From positions 558,001 to 622,000 of the forward strand of contig CAMPDV010000107.1 of assembly GCA_946699065.1 (NCBI GenBank): a stretch of 64,000 nucleotides of DNA, in the 5' to 3' direction. The stretch comes from Loxodes magnus (lineage: Eukaryota > Ciliophora > Karyorelictea > Loxodida > Loxodidae). The position numbers and the translations under genes are program-made. Shown in pieces: positions 51,430 to 63,860 of this stretch. Under the pieces are notes generated by a model that ran no database searches, had not been told where the DNA came from, and saw only the letters and a list, made by a program, of their open reading frames with translations. Positions within the stretch are counted from its first letter, which is position 1; each line of letters opens with the position of its first letter.

Positions 51430-51829
51430 AAATAGAATTTTACGTAAATTAAAATCAGTTTGACTGAAATAGAATTTTAAGTAAATTAAAATAGTTTGAC
51501 TGAAATAGAATTTAAAGTAAATTAAAATAAGTGTGACTGAAATAGAATTTTAAGTAAATTAAAATAAGTATGACTGAAAAAGAATTTTAAGTAAATTAAA
51601 CTAAATAAGACAGAAATAGAATTTTAAGTAAATTAAAATTAGTTTGACTGAAATAGAATTTTAAGTAAATTAAAATCAGTTTGACTGAAATAGAATTTAA
51701 AGTAAATTAAAATAAGTGTGACTGAAATAGAATTTTAAGTAAATTAAAATAAGTTTGACTGAAATAGAATTTTGAGTAAATTAAAATAAGTGTGACTGAA
51801 ATAGAATTTTAAGTAAATTAAAATAAGTG
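51430..51829 (+). repeat. Lead-in segment repeated at 55,053
   Basis: About 400 bases matching 55,053-55,452 at an offset of 3,623 (1,368 plus 2,255). Markers are AAAATAGTTTGACT (51,488/55,111) and AAACTAAATAAGACAG (CTAAATAAGA at 51,601/55,224). It precedes the first and third, but not the second, copy of the 1,368-bp unit. Confidence 0.8.
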
Positions 51830-53197
51830 TGACTGAAAAAGTATTTTAATTAAATTAAACTAAATAAGACTGAAATAGAATTTTAAGTAAATTAAAATAA
51901 GTTTGACTGAAATAGAATTTTAAGTAAATTAAAATAAGTGTGACTGAAATAGAATTTTAAGTAAATTAAAATAAGTGTGACTGAAATAGAATTTTAAGTA
52001 AATTAAAATAAGTTTGACTGAAATAGAATTTTAAGTAAATTAAAATAAGTGTGACTGAAATAGAATTTCAAGTAAATTAAAATCAGTTTGACTGAAATAG
52101 AATTTTAAGTAAATTAAAATTAGTTTGACTGAAATAGAATTTTGAGTAAATTAAAATAAGTGTGACTGAAATAGAATTTTAAGTAAATTAAAATAAGTTT
52201 GACTGAAATAGAATTTTGAGTAAATTAAAATAAGTGTGACTGAAATAGAATTTTAAGTAAATTAAAATAAGTTTGACTGAAATAGAATTTTAAGTAAATT
52301 AAAATCAGTTTGACTGAAATAGAATTTTTAGAAAATTAAAATCAGTTTGACTGAAATAGAATTTTAAGTAAATAAAAATCAGTTTAACTGAAATAGAATT
52401 TTAAGTAAATTAAAATAAGTTTGACTGAAATAGAATTTTGAGTAAATTAAAATAAGTGTGACTGAAATAGAATTTTAAGTAAATTAAAATTAGTTTGACT
52501 GAAATAGAATTTTAATTAAATTAAACTAAATAAGACAGAAATAGAATTTTAATTAAATTAAACTAAATAAGACAGAAATAGATTTTCAAGTAAATTAAAA
52601 TCAGTTTGACTGAAATAGAATTTTAAGTAAATTAAAATAAGTGTGACTGAAATAGAATTTTAAGTAAATTAAAATCAGTTTGACTGAAATAGAATTTTAA
52701 GTAAATTAAAATAAGTGTGACTGAAATAGAATTTTAAGTAAATTAAAATAGGTGTGACTGAAAAAGTATTTTAATTAAATTAAAATAGGTTTGACTGAAA
52801 TAGAATTTTAAGTAAATTAAAATAGGTTTGACTGAAATAGAATTTTAAGTAAATTAAAATAAGTGTGACTGAAATAGATCTTTAAGTAAATTAAAATAAG
52901 TTTGACTGAAATAGAATTTTAAGTAAATTAAAATCAGTTTGACTGAAATAGAATTTTAAGTAAATTAAATAAGTTTGATAGAATCAGAATTTACAGTAAA
53001 TTAAAATAAGTATGATAGAAATAGATTTTCAAGTAAATTAAAATCAGTTTGACTGAAATAGAATTTTAAGTAAATTAAAATCAGTTTGACTGAAATAGAA
53101 TTTTAATTAAATTAAACTAAATAAGACAGAAATAGAATTTTAAGTAAATTAAAATAAGTATGACTGAAATAGAATTTTAAGTAAATTAAAATCAGTG
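51830..53197 (+). repeat. 1,368-bp HOR, copy 1
   Basis: A 37-monomer unit (37 x 37 = 1,369). Markers in copies 1, 2 and, where retained, 3 are GTATTTTAAT (51,841/53,209/55,464), AGAATTTTTAGAAAATT (52,321/53,689/55,944), GATCTTT (about 52,868/54,236/56,491) and GAATCAGAATTTACAG (52,981/54,349). A tandem pair of the AAACTAAATAAGACAG form lies at about 52,525 in this copy and correspondingly in the others. Confidence 0.92.
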
Positions 53198-54565
53198 TGA
53201 CTGAAAAAGTATTTTAATTAAATTAAACTAAATAAGACTGAAATAGAATTTTAAGTAAATTAAAATAAGTTTGACTGAAATAGAATTTTAAGTAAATTAA
53301 AATAAGTGTGACTGAAATAGAATTTTAAGTAAATTAAAATAAGTGTGACTGAAATAGAATTTTAAGTAAATTAAAATAAGTTTGACTGAAATAGAATTTT
53401 AAGTAAATTAAAATAAGTGTGACTGAAATAGAATTTCAAGTAAATTAAAATCAGTTTGACTGAAATAGAATTTTAAGTAAATTAAAATTAGTTTGACTGA
53501 AATAGAATTTTGAGTAAATTAAAATAAGTGTGACTGAAATAGAATTTTAAGTAAATTAAAATAAGTTTGACTGAAATAGAATTTTGAGTAAATTAAAATA
53601 AGTGTGACTGAAATAGAATTTTAAGTAAATTAAAATAAGTTTGACTGAAATAGAATTTTAAGTAAATTAAAATCAGTTTGACTGAAATAGAATTTTTAGA
53701 AAATTAAAATCAGTTTGACTGAAATAGAATTTTAAGTAAATAAAAATCAGTTTAACTGAAATAGAATTTTAAGTAAATTAAAATAAGTTTGACTGAAATA
53801 GAATTTTGAGTAAATTAAAATAAGTGTGACTGAAATAGAATTTTAAGTAAATTAAAATTAGTTTGACTGAAATAGAATTTTAATTAAATTAAACTAAATA
53901 AGACAGAAATAGAATTTTAATTAAATTAAACTAAATAAGACAGAAATAGATTTTCAAGTAAATTAAAATCAGTTTGACTGAAATAGAATTTTAAGTAAAT
54001 TAAAATAAGTGTGACTGAAATAGAATTTTAAGTAAATTAAAATCAGTTTGACTGAAATAGAATTTTAAGTAAATTAAAATAAGTGTGACTGAAATAGAAT
54101 TTTAAGTAAATTAAAATAGGTGTGACTGAAAAAGTATTTTAATTAAATTAAAATAGGTTTGACTGAAATAGAATTTTAAGTAAATTAAAATAGGTTTGAC
54201 TGAAATAGAATTTTAAGTAAATTAAAATAAGTGTGACTGAAATAGATCTTTAAGTAAATTAAAATAAGTTTGACTGAAATAGAATTTTAAGTAAATTAAA
54301 ATCAGTTTGACTGAAATAGAATTTTAAGTAAATTAAATAAGTTTGATAGAATCAGAATTTACAGTAAATTAAAATAAGTATGATAGAAATAGATTTTCAA
54401 GTAAATTAAAATCAGTTTGACTGAAATAGAATTTTAAGTAAATTAAAATCAGTTTGACTGAAATAGAATTTTAATTAAATTAAACTAAATAAGACAGAAA
54501 TAGAATTTTAAGTAAATTAAAATAAGTATGACTGAAATAGAATTTTAAGTAAATTAAAATCAGTG
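53198..54565 (+). repeat. 1,368-bp HOR, copy 2
   Basis: Tandem second copy, apparently identical or almost so to copy 1. It leaves the match at about 54,565, where GAAATAGAATTTAAAG replaces GAAAAAGTATTTT. Confidence 0.92.
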
Positions 54566-55452
54566 TGACTGAAATAGAATTTAAAGTAAATTAAAATTAG
54601 TTTGACTGAAATAGAATTTTAATTAAATTAAACTAAATAAGACAGAAATAGAATTTTAAGTAAATTAAAATTAGTTTGACTGAAATAGAATTTTAAGTAA
54701 ATTAAAATTAGTTTGACTGAAATAGAATTTTAATTAAATTAAACTAAATAAGACAGAAATAGAATTTTAAGTAAATTAAAATTAGTTTGACTGAAATAGA
54801 ATTTTACGTAAATTAAAATAAGTTTGACTGAAATAGAATTTTAAGTAAATTAAAATCAGTTTGACTGAAATAGAATTTAAAGTAAATTAAAATAAGTGTG
54901 ACTGAAATAGAATTTTAAGTAAATTAAAATAAGTGTGACTGAAATAGAATTTTAATTAAATTAAACTAAATAAGACAGAAATAGAATTTAAAGTAAATTA
55001 AAATTAGTTTGACTGAAATAGAATTTTAAGTAAATTAAAATTAGTTTGACTGAAATAGAATTTTACGTAAATTAAAATCAGTTTGACTGAAATAGAATTT
55101 TAAGTAAATTAAAATAGTTTGACTGAAATAGAATTTAAAGTAAATTAAAATAAGTGTGACTGAAATAGAATTTTAAGTAAATTAAAATAAGTATGACTGA
55201 AAAAGAATTTTAAGTAAATTAAACTAAATAAGACAGAAATAGAATTTTAAGTAAATTAAAATTAGTTTGACTGAAATAGAATTTTAAGTAAATTAAAATC
55301 AGTTTGACTGAAATAGAATTTAAAGTAAATTAAAATAAGTGTGACTGAAATAGAATTTTAAGTAAATTAAAATAAGTTTGACTGAAATAGAATTTTGAGT
55401 AAATTAAAATAAGTGTGACTGAAATAGAATTTTAAGTAAATTAAAATAAGTG
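54566..55452 (+). repeat. Block separating HOR copies 2 and 3
   Basis: Contains three AAACTAAATAAGACAG monomers. About 54,555-55,000 recurs at 57,070-57,515, offset 2,515 (68 monomers less 1; TTTACGTAAA with ACGT at 54,806/57,321). The right half, from about 55,053, is the second copy of the 51,430 lead-in. Confidence 0.8.
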
Positions 55453-56545
55453 TGACTGAAAAAGTATTTTAATTAAATTAAACTAAATAAGACTGAAATA
55501 GAATTTTAAGTAAATTAAAATAAGTTTGACTGAAATAGAATTTTAAGTAAATTAAAATAAGTGTGACTGAAATAGAATTTTAAGTAAATTAAAATAAGTT
55601 TGACTGAAATAGAATTTTAAGTAAATTAAAATAAGTTTGACTGAAATAGAATTTTAAGTAAATTAAAATAAGTGTGACTGAAATAGAATTTCAAGTAAAT
55701 TAAAATCAGTTTGACTGAAATAGAATTTTAAGTAAATTAAAATTAGTTTGACTGAAATAGAATTTTGAGTAAATTAAAATAAGTGTGACTGAAATAGAAT
55801 TTTAAGTAAATTAAAATAAGTTTGACTGAAATAGAATTTTGAGTAAATTAAAATAAGTGTGACTGAAATAGAATTTTAAGTAAATTAAAATAAGTTTGAC
55901 TGAAATAGAATTTTAAGTAAATTAAAATCAGTTTGACTGAAATAGAATTTTTAGAAAATTAAAATCAGTTTGACTGAAATAGAATTTTAAGTAAATAAAA
56001 ATCAGTTTAACTGAAATAGAATTTTAAGTAAATTAAAATAAGTTTGACTGAAATAGAATTTTGAGTAAATTAAAATAAGTGTGACTGAAATAGAATTTTA
56101 AGTAAATTAAAATTAGTTTGACTGAAATAGAATTTTAATTAAATTAAACTAAATAAGACAGAAATAGAATTTTAATTAAATTAAACTAAATAAGACAGAA
56201 ATAGATTTTCAAGTAAATTAAAATCAGTTTGACTGAAATAGAATTTTAAGTAAATTAAAATAAGTGTGACTGAAATAGAATTTTAAGTAAATTAAAATCA
56301 GTTTGACTGAAATAGAATTTTAAGTAAATTAAAATAAGTGTGACTGAAATAGAATTTTAAGTAAATTAAAATAGGTGTGACTGAAAAAGTATTTTAATTA
56401 AATTAAAATAGGTTTGACTGAAATAGAATTTTAAGTAAATTAAAATAGGTTTGACTGAAATAGAATTTTAAGTAAATTAAAATAAGTGTGACTGAAATAG
56501 ATCTTTAAGTAAATTAAAATAAGTTTGACTGAAATAGAATTTTAA
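55453..56545 (+). repeat. 1,368-bp HOR, partial copy 3
   Basis: About 1,090 bases aligned to copy 2 at a constant offset of 2,255. It stops matching at about 56,545, where AATAGGTTTGACT replaces AATCAGTTTGACT, so the GAATCAGAATTTACAG end is missing. Confidence 0.88.
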
Positions 56546-58980
56546 GTAAATTAAAATAGGTTTGACTGAAATAGAATTTTAAGTAAATTAAAATCAGTTT
56601 GACTGAAATAGATCTTTAAGTAAATTAAAATAAGTGTGACTGAAATAGAATTTTAAGTAAATTAAAATAAGTTTAACTGAAATAGAATTTTAAGTAAATT
56701 AAAATAAGTGTGAATGAAATAGAATTTTAAGTAAATAAAAATAAGTTTGACTGAAATATAATTTTAAGTAAATTAAAATAAGTGTGACTGAATTAGAATT
56801 TTGAGTAAATTAAAATAAGTGTGACTGAAATAGAATTTAAAGTAAATTAAAATTAGTTTGACTGAAATAGAATTTTAAGTAAATTAAAATCAGTTTGACT
56901 GAAATAGAATTTTAATTAAATTAAACTAAATAAGACAGAAATAGAATTTTAAGTAAATTAAAATAAGTATGACTGAAATAGAATTTTAAGTAAATTAAAA
57001 TCAGTTTGACTGAAATATAATTTTAAGTAAATTAAAATCAGTTTGACTGAAATAGAATTTAAAGTAAATTAAAATAAGTGTGACTGAAATAGAATTTTAA
57101 GTAAATTAAAATTAGTTTGACTGAAATAGAATTTTAATTAAATTAAACTAAATAAGACAGAAATAGAATTTTAAGTAAATTAAAATTAGTTTGACTGAAA
57201 TAGAATTTTAAGTAAATTAAAATTAGTTTGACTGAAATAGAATTTTAATTAAATTAAACTAAATAAGACAGAAATAGAATTTTAAGTAAATTAAAATTAG
57301 TTTGACTGAAATAGAATTTTACGTAAATTAAAATAAGTTTGACTGAAATAGAATTTTAAGTAAATTAAAATCAGTTTGACTGAAATAGAATTTAAAGTAA
57401 ATTAAAATAAGTGTGACTGAAATAGAATTTTAAGTAAATTAAAATTAGTTTGACTGAAATAGAATTTTAATTAAATTAAACTAAATAAGACAGAAATAGA
57501 ATTTAAAGTAAATTAAAATTAGTTTGACTGAAATAGAATTTTAAGTAAATTAAAATAAGTTTGACTGAAATAGAATTTTAAGTAAATTAAAATCAGTTTG
57601 ACTGAAATAGAATTTTAAGTAAATTAAAATTAGTTTGACTGAAATAGAATTTTTAGAAAATTAAAATTAGTTTGACTGAAATAGAATTTTAATTAAATTA
57701 AACTAAATAAGACAGAAATAGAATTTAAAGTAAATTAAAATTAGTTTGACTGAAATAGAATTTTAAGTAAATTAAAATAAGTTTGACTGAAATAGAATTT
57801 TAAGTAAATTAAAATCAGTTTGACTGAAATAGAATTTTAAGTAAATTAAAATCAGTTTGACTGAAATAGAATTTTTAGAAAATTAAAATCAGTTTGACTG
57901 AAATAGAATTTTAAGTAAATAAAAATCAGTTTAACTGAAATAGAATTTTAAGTAAATTAAAATAAGTTTGACTGAAATAGAATTTTGAGTAAATTAAAAT
58001 AAGTGTGACTGAAATAGAATTTTAAGTAAATTAAAATTAGTTTGACTGAAATAGAATTTTAATTAAATTAAACTAAATAAGACAGAAATAGAATTTTAAG
58101 TAAATTAAAATTAGTTTGACTGAAATAGAATTTTAAGTAAATTAAAATCAGTTTGACTGAAATAGAATTTAAAGTAAATTAAAATAAGTGTGACTGAAAT
58201 AGAATTTTAAGTAAATTAAAATCAGTTTGACTGAAATAGAATTTTTAGAAAATTAAAATCAGTTTGACTGAAATAGAATTTTAAGTAAATTAAAATAAGT
58301 GTGACTGAAATAGAATTTTGAGTAAATTAAATAAGTTTGAGAGAAATAGAATTTTAAGTAAATTAAAATCAGTTTGACTGAAATAGAATTTTGAGTAAAT
58401 TAAAATAAGTGTGACTGAAATAGAATTTTAAGTAAATTAAAATAAGTGTGACTGAAAAAGTATTTTAATTAAATTAAACTAAATAAGACTGAAATAGAAT
58501 TTTAAGTAAATTAAAATAAGTTTGACTGAAATAGAATTTTAAGTAAATTAAAATAAGTGTGACTGAAATAGAATTTTAAGTAAATTAAAATAAGTGTGAC
58601 TGAAAAAGTATTTTAATTAAATTAAACTAAATAAGACAGAAATAGAATTTTAAGTAAATTAAAATAAGTTTGACTGAAATAGAATTTTAAGTAAATTAAA
58701 ATAAGTGTGACTGAAATAGAATTTTGAGTAAATTAAATAAGTTTGAGAGAAATAGAATTTTAAGTAAATTAAAATAAGTTTGACTGAAATAGAATTTTGA
58801 GTAAATTAAAATAAGTGTGACTGAAATAGAATTTTAAGTAAATTAAAATAAGTGTGACTGAAATAGAATTTCAAGTAAATTAAAATAAGTTTGACTGAAA
58901 TAGAATTTTAAGTAAATTAAAGTTAGTTTGACTGAAATAGAATTTTAAGTAAATTAAAATCAGTTTAACTGAAATAGAAT
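56546..58980 (+). repeat. AAGACAG-rich block
   Basis: No gene is present. AAACTAAATAAGACAG monomers occur at about 56,920, 57,148, 57,255, 57,478, 57,703 and 58,070. TTTTTAGAAAATT monomers lie at about 57,651, 57,870 and 58,244. GTGTGACTGAAAAAGTATTTTAATT monomers lie at about 58,460 and 58,601, 141 bases apart. A 56.6-56.9 kb stretch (GTGTGAATG, ATATAATTTT, GAATTAGAATTTTGAG, TTTAAAG) repeats 42.2-42.45 kb. Confidence 0.75.
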
Positions 58981-60208
58981 CTTTAGTAAATTAAATAAGT
59001 TTGACTGAAATAGAATTTTAAGTAAATTAAAATCAGTTTGACTGAAATAGAATTTTAAGTAAATTAAATAAGTTTGACTGAAATAGAATTTTAAGTAAAT
59101 TAAAATAAGTGTGACTTAAATAGAATTTCAAGTAAATTAAAATAAGTTTGACTGAAATAGAATTTTAAGTAAATTAAAGTTAGTTTGACTGAAATAGAAT
59201 TTTAAGTAAATTAAAATCAGTTTAACTGAAATAGAATTTTTAGTAAATTAAATAAGTTTGACTGAAATAGAATTTTAAGTAAATTAAAATCAGTTTGACT
59301 GAAATAGAATTTTAAGTAAATTAAAATCAGTTTGACTGAAATAGAATTTTGAGTAAATTAAAATAAGTGTGACTGAAATAGAATTTCAAGTAAATTAAAA
59401 TTAGTTTGACTGAAATAGAATTTTAAGTAAATTAAAATAAGTGCGACTGAAATAGAATTTTAAGTAAATAAAAATCAGTTTAACTGAAATAGAATTTTAA
59501 GTAAATTAAAATCAGTTTGACTGAAATAGAATTTTTAGAAAATTAAAATCAGTTTGACTGAAATAGAATTTTAAGTAAATTAAAATAAGTGTGACTGAAA
59601 TAGAATTTTGAGTAAATTAAATAAGTTTGAGAGAAATAGAATTTTAAGTAAATTAAAATAAGTATGACTGAAAAAGAATTTTAAGTAAATTAAAATCAGT
59701 TTGACTGAAATAGAATTTTAAGTAAATTAAAATAAGTGTGACTGAAAAAGTATTTTAATTAAATTAAACTAAATAAGACTGAAATAGAATTTTAAGTAAA
59801 TTAAAATAAGTTTGACTGAAATAGAATTTTAAGTAAATTAAAATAAGTGTGACTGAAATAGAATTTTAAGTAAATTAAAATCAGTTTGACTGAAATAGAA
59901 TTTAAAGTAAATTAAAATAAGTGTGACTGAAATAGAATTTTAAGTAAATTAAAATAAGTTTGACTGAAATAGAATTTTAAGTAAATTAAAATTGGTGTGA
60001 CTGAAAAAGTATTTTAATTAAATTAAACTAAATAAGACTGAAATAGAATTTTAAGTAAATTAAAATCAGTTTGACTGAAATAGAATTTTAAGTAAATTAA
60101 AATAAGTGTGACTGAAATAGAATTTTGAGTAAATTAAATAAGTTTGACTTAAATAGAATTTTAAGTAAATTAAAATAAGTGTGACTGAAATAGAATTTTA
60201 AGTAAATT
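58981..60208 (+). repeat. 1.23-kb segment duplicated 2,731 bp downstream (left copy)
   Basis: Matches 61,712-62,939. Markers are CTTTAGTAAATTAAATAAG (58,981/61,712), GTGCGACTG (59,441/62,172), ATTGGTGTGACTG (59,991/62,722) and AGTTTGACTTAAATAG (60,141/62,872). The offset is 74 monomers less 7, reflecting the many 36-bp monomers inside. Confidence 0.85.
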
Positions 60209-60600
60209 AAAATTAGTTTGACTGAAATAGAATTTTAATTAAATTAAACTAAATAAGACAGAAATAGAATTTTAAGTAAATTAAAATTAGTTTGACTGAA
60301 ATAGAATTTTAAGTAAATTAAAATTAGTTTGACTGAAATAGAATTTTAATTAAATTAAACTAAATAAGACAGAAATAGAATTTTTAGTAAATTAAAATTA
60401 GTTTGACTGAAATAGAATTTTACGTAAATTAAAATAAGTTTGACTGAAATAGAATTTTAAGTAAATTAAATAAGTGTGATTGAAATAGAATTTTAAGTAA
60501 ATTAAAATAAGTGTGACTGAAATAGAATTTTAAGTAAATTAAAATTAGTTTGACTGAAATAGAATTTTAATTAAATTAAACTAAATAAGACAGAAATAGA
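60209..60600 (+). repeat. Segment repeated at the right end of the window
   Basis: 60,231 onward matches 63,624 onward at an offset of 3,393 through to the final base (60,607/64,000). Markers are AAACTAAATAAGACAG three times, GAATTTTTAGTAAATT, one TTTACGTAAA and AAATAAGTGTGATTG (TAAGTGTGAT at 60,471/63,864). Confidence 0.88.
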
Positions 60601-61711
60601 ATTTAAAGTAAATTAAAATTAGTTTGACTGAAATAGAATTTTAAGTAAATTAAAATAAGTTCGACTGAAATAGAATTTTAAGTAAATTAAAATCAGTTTG
60701 ACTGAAATAGAATTTTAAGTAAATTAAAATCAGTTTGACTGAAATAGAATTTTTAGAAAATTAAAATCAGTTTGACTGAAATAGAATTTTAAGTAAATAA
60801 AAATCAGTTTAACTGAAATAGAATTTTAAGTAAATTAAAATAAGTTTGACTGAAATAGAATTTTGAGTAAATTAAAATAAGTGTGACTGAAATAGAATTT
60901 TAAGTAAATTAAAATAAGTTTGACTGAAATAGAATTTTAAGTAAATTAAAATCAGTTTGACTGAAATAGAATTTTAAGTAAATTAAAATCAGTTTGACTG
61001 AAATAGAATTTTAAGTAAATTAAATAAGTTTGATTGAAATAGAATTTTAAGTAAATTAAAATAAGTGTGACTGAAATAGAATTTTAAGTAAATTAAAATT
61101 AGTTTGACTGAAATAGAATTTTAATTAAATTAAACTAAATAAGACAGAAATAGAATTTTAAGTAAATTAAAATAAGTTTGACTGAAATAGAATTTTGAGT
61201 AAATTAAAATAAGTGTGACTGAAATAGAATTTTAAGTAAATTAAAATAAGTTTGACTGAAATAGAATTTTAAGTAAATTAAAATCAGTTTGACTGAAATA
61301 GAATTTTAAGTAAATTAAAATTAGTTTGACTGAAATAGAATTTTAATTAAATTAAACTAAATAAGACAGAAATAGAATTTTTAGTAAATTAAACTAAATA
61401 AGACAGAAATAGAATTTAAAGTAAATTAAAATTAGTTTGACTGAAATAGAATTTTAAGTAAATTAAAATAAGTTTGACTGAAATAGAATTTTAAGTAAAT
61501 TAAAATCAGTTTGACTGAAATAGAATTTTAAGTAAATTAAAATCAGTTTGACTGAAATAGAATTTTTAGAAAATTAAAATCAGTTTGACTGAAATAGAAT
61601 TTTAAGTAAATAAAAATCAGTTTAACTGAAATAGAATTTTAAGTAAATTAAAATAAGTTTGACTGAAATAGAATTTTGAGTAAATTAAAATAAGTTTGAC
61701 TGAAATAGAAT
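60601..61711 (+). repeat. 813-bp (22-monomer) HOR, one copy and a third
   Basis: ATTTAAAGTAAATT after AAGACAG is at 60,601 and 61,414. The next about 290 bases (TTTTTAGAAAATT, AAATAAAAATCAG, GTTTAACTG, TTTGAG) recur in both. The same stretch also follows 57,723, so it is a mobile sub-block of this domain. Confidence 0.8.
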
Positions 61712-62939
61712 CTTTAGTAAATTAAATAAGTTTGACTGAAATAGAATTTTAAGTAAATTAAAATCAGTTTGACTGAAATAGAATTTTAAGTAAATTAAAT
61801 AAGTTTGACTGAAATAGAATTTTAAGTAAATTAAAATAAGTGTGACTGAAATAGAATTTCAAGTAAATTAAAATAAGTTTGACTGAAATAGAATTTTAAG
61901 TAAATTAAAGTTAGTTTGACTGAAATAGAATTTTAAGTAAATTAAAATCAGTTTAACTGAAATAGAATTTTTAGTAAGGTAAATAAGTTTGACTGAAATA
62001 GAATTTTAAGTAAATTAAAATCAGTTTGACTGAAATAGAATTTAAAGTAAATTAAAATCAGTTTGACTGAAATAGAATTTTGAGTAAATTAAAATAAGTG
62101 TGACTGAAATAGAATTTCAAGTAAATTAAAATTAGTTTGACTGAAATAGAATTTTAAGTAAATTAAAATAAGTGCGACTGAAATAGAATTTTAAGTAAAT
62201 AAAAATCAGTTTAACTGAAATAGAATTTTAAGTAAATTAAAATCAGTTTGACTGAAATAGAATTTTTAGAAAATTAAAATCAGTTTGACTGAAATAGAAT
62301 TTTAAGTAAATTAAAATAAGTGTGACTGAAATAGAATTTTAAGTAAATTAAATAAGTTTGAGAGAAATAGAATTTTAAGTAAATTAAAATAAGTATGACT
62401 GAAAAAGAATTTTAAGTAAATTAAAATCAGTTTGACTGAAATAGAATTTTAAGTAAATTAAAATAAGTGTGACTGAAAAAGTATTTTAATTAAATTAAAC
62501 TAAATAAGACTGAAATAGAATTTTAAGTAAATTAAAATAAGTTTGACTGAAATAGAATTTTAAGTAAATTAAAATAAGTGTGACTGAAATAGAATTTTAA
62601 GTAAATTAAAATCAGTTTGACTGAAATAGAATTTAAAGTAAATTAAAATAAGTGTGACTGAAATAGAATTTTAAGTAAATTAAAATAAGTTTGACTGAAA
62701 TAGAATTTTAAGTAAATTAAAATTGGTGTGACTGAAAAAGTATTTTAATTAAATTAAACTAAATAAGACTGAAATAGAATTTTAAGTAAATTAAAATCAG
62801 TTTGACTGAAATAGAATTTTAAGTAAATTAAAATAAGTGTGACTGAAATAGAATTTTGAGTAAATTAAATAAGTTTGACTTAAATAGAATTTTAAGTAAA
62901 TTAAAATAAGTGTGACTGAAATAGAATTTTAAGTAAATT
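61712..62939 (+). repeat. 1.23-kb segment duplicated 2,731 bp downstream (right copy)
   Basis: Second copy of 58,981-60,208. A GTAAGGTAAATAAG monomer near 61,975 replaces the GTAAATTAAATAAG of the left copy, and TTTAAG replaces TTTGAG near 62,340. Confidence 0.85.
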
Positions 62940-62941
62940 AA

Positions 62942-63420
62942 ATTAGTATGACTGAAATAGAATTTTGAGTAAATTAAATAAGTTTGAGAGAAATAGAATT
63001 TTAAGTAAATTAAAATTAGTTTGACTGAAATAGAATTTTAATTAAATTAAACTAAATAAGACAGAAATAGAATTTTAAGTAAATTAAAATTAGTTTGACT
63101 GAAATAGAATTTTACGTAAATTAAAATTAGTTTGACTGAAATAGAATTTTAATTAAATTAAACTAAATAAGACAGAAATAGAATTTTAAGTAAATTAAAA
63201 TTAGTTTGACTGAAATAGAATTTTAAGTAAATTAAAATTAGTTTGACTGAAATAGAATTTTAATTAAATTAAACTAAATAAGACAGAAATAGAATTTTTA
63301 GTAAATTAAAATTAGTTTGACTGAAATAGAATTTTACGTAAATTAAAATAAGTTTGACTGAAATAGAATTTTAAGTAAATTAAAATAAGTGTGACTGAAA
63401 TAGAATTTTAAGTAAATTAA
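62942..63420 (+). repeat. 479-bp (13-monomer) HOR, copy 1
   Basis: Starts at ATTAGTATGACTG, followed by the GAGAG-headed 36-bp monomer, three AAACTAAATAAGACAG monomers, TTTACGTAAA twice and GAATTTTTAGTAAATT. The next copy starts exactly 479 bases on. Confidence 0.9.
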
Positions 63421-63860
63421 ATTAGTATGACTGAAATAGAATTTTGAGTAAATTAAATAAGTTTGAGAGAAATAGAATTTTAAGTAAATTAAAATTAGTT
63501 TGACTGAAATAGAATTTTAATTAAATTAAACTAAATAAGACAGAAATAGAATTTTAAGTAAATTAAAATTAGTTTGACTGAAATAGAATTTTACGTAAAT
63601 TAAAATTAGTTTGACTGAAATAGAATTTTAATTAAATTAAACTAAATAAGACAGAAATAGAATTTTAAGTAAATTAAAATTAGTTTGACTGAAATAGAAT
63701 TTTAAGTAAATTAAAATTAGTTTGACTGAAATAGAATTTTAATTAAATTAAACTAAATAAGACAGAAATAGAATTTTTAGTAAATTAAAATTAGTTTGAC
63801 TGAAATAGAATTTTACGTAAATTAAAATAAGTTTGACTGAAATAGAATTTTAAGTAAATT
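63421..63860 (+). repeat. 479-bp HOR, copy 2
   Basis: Matches copy 1 up to about 63,860, where AAATAAGTGTGATTG replaces AAAATAAGTGTGACTG and the sequence continues as the copy of 60,471 onward. Unit boundaries here therefore join two different duplications. Confidence 0.88.
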
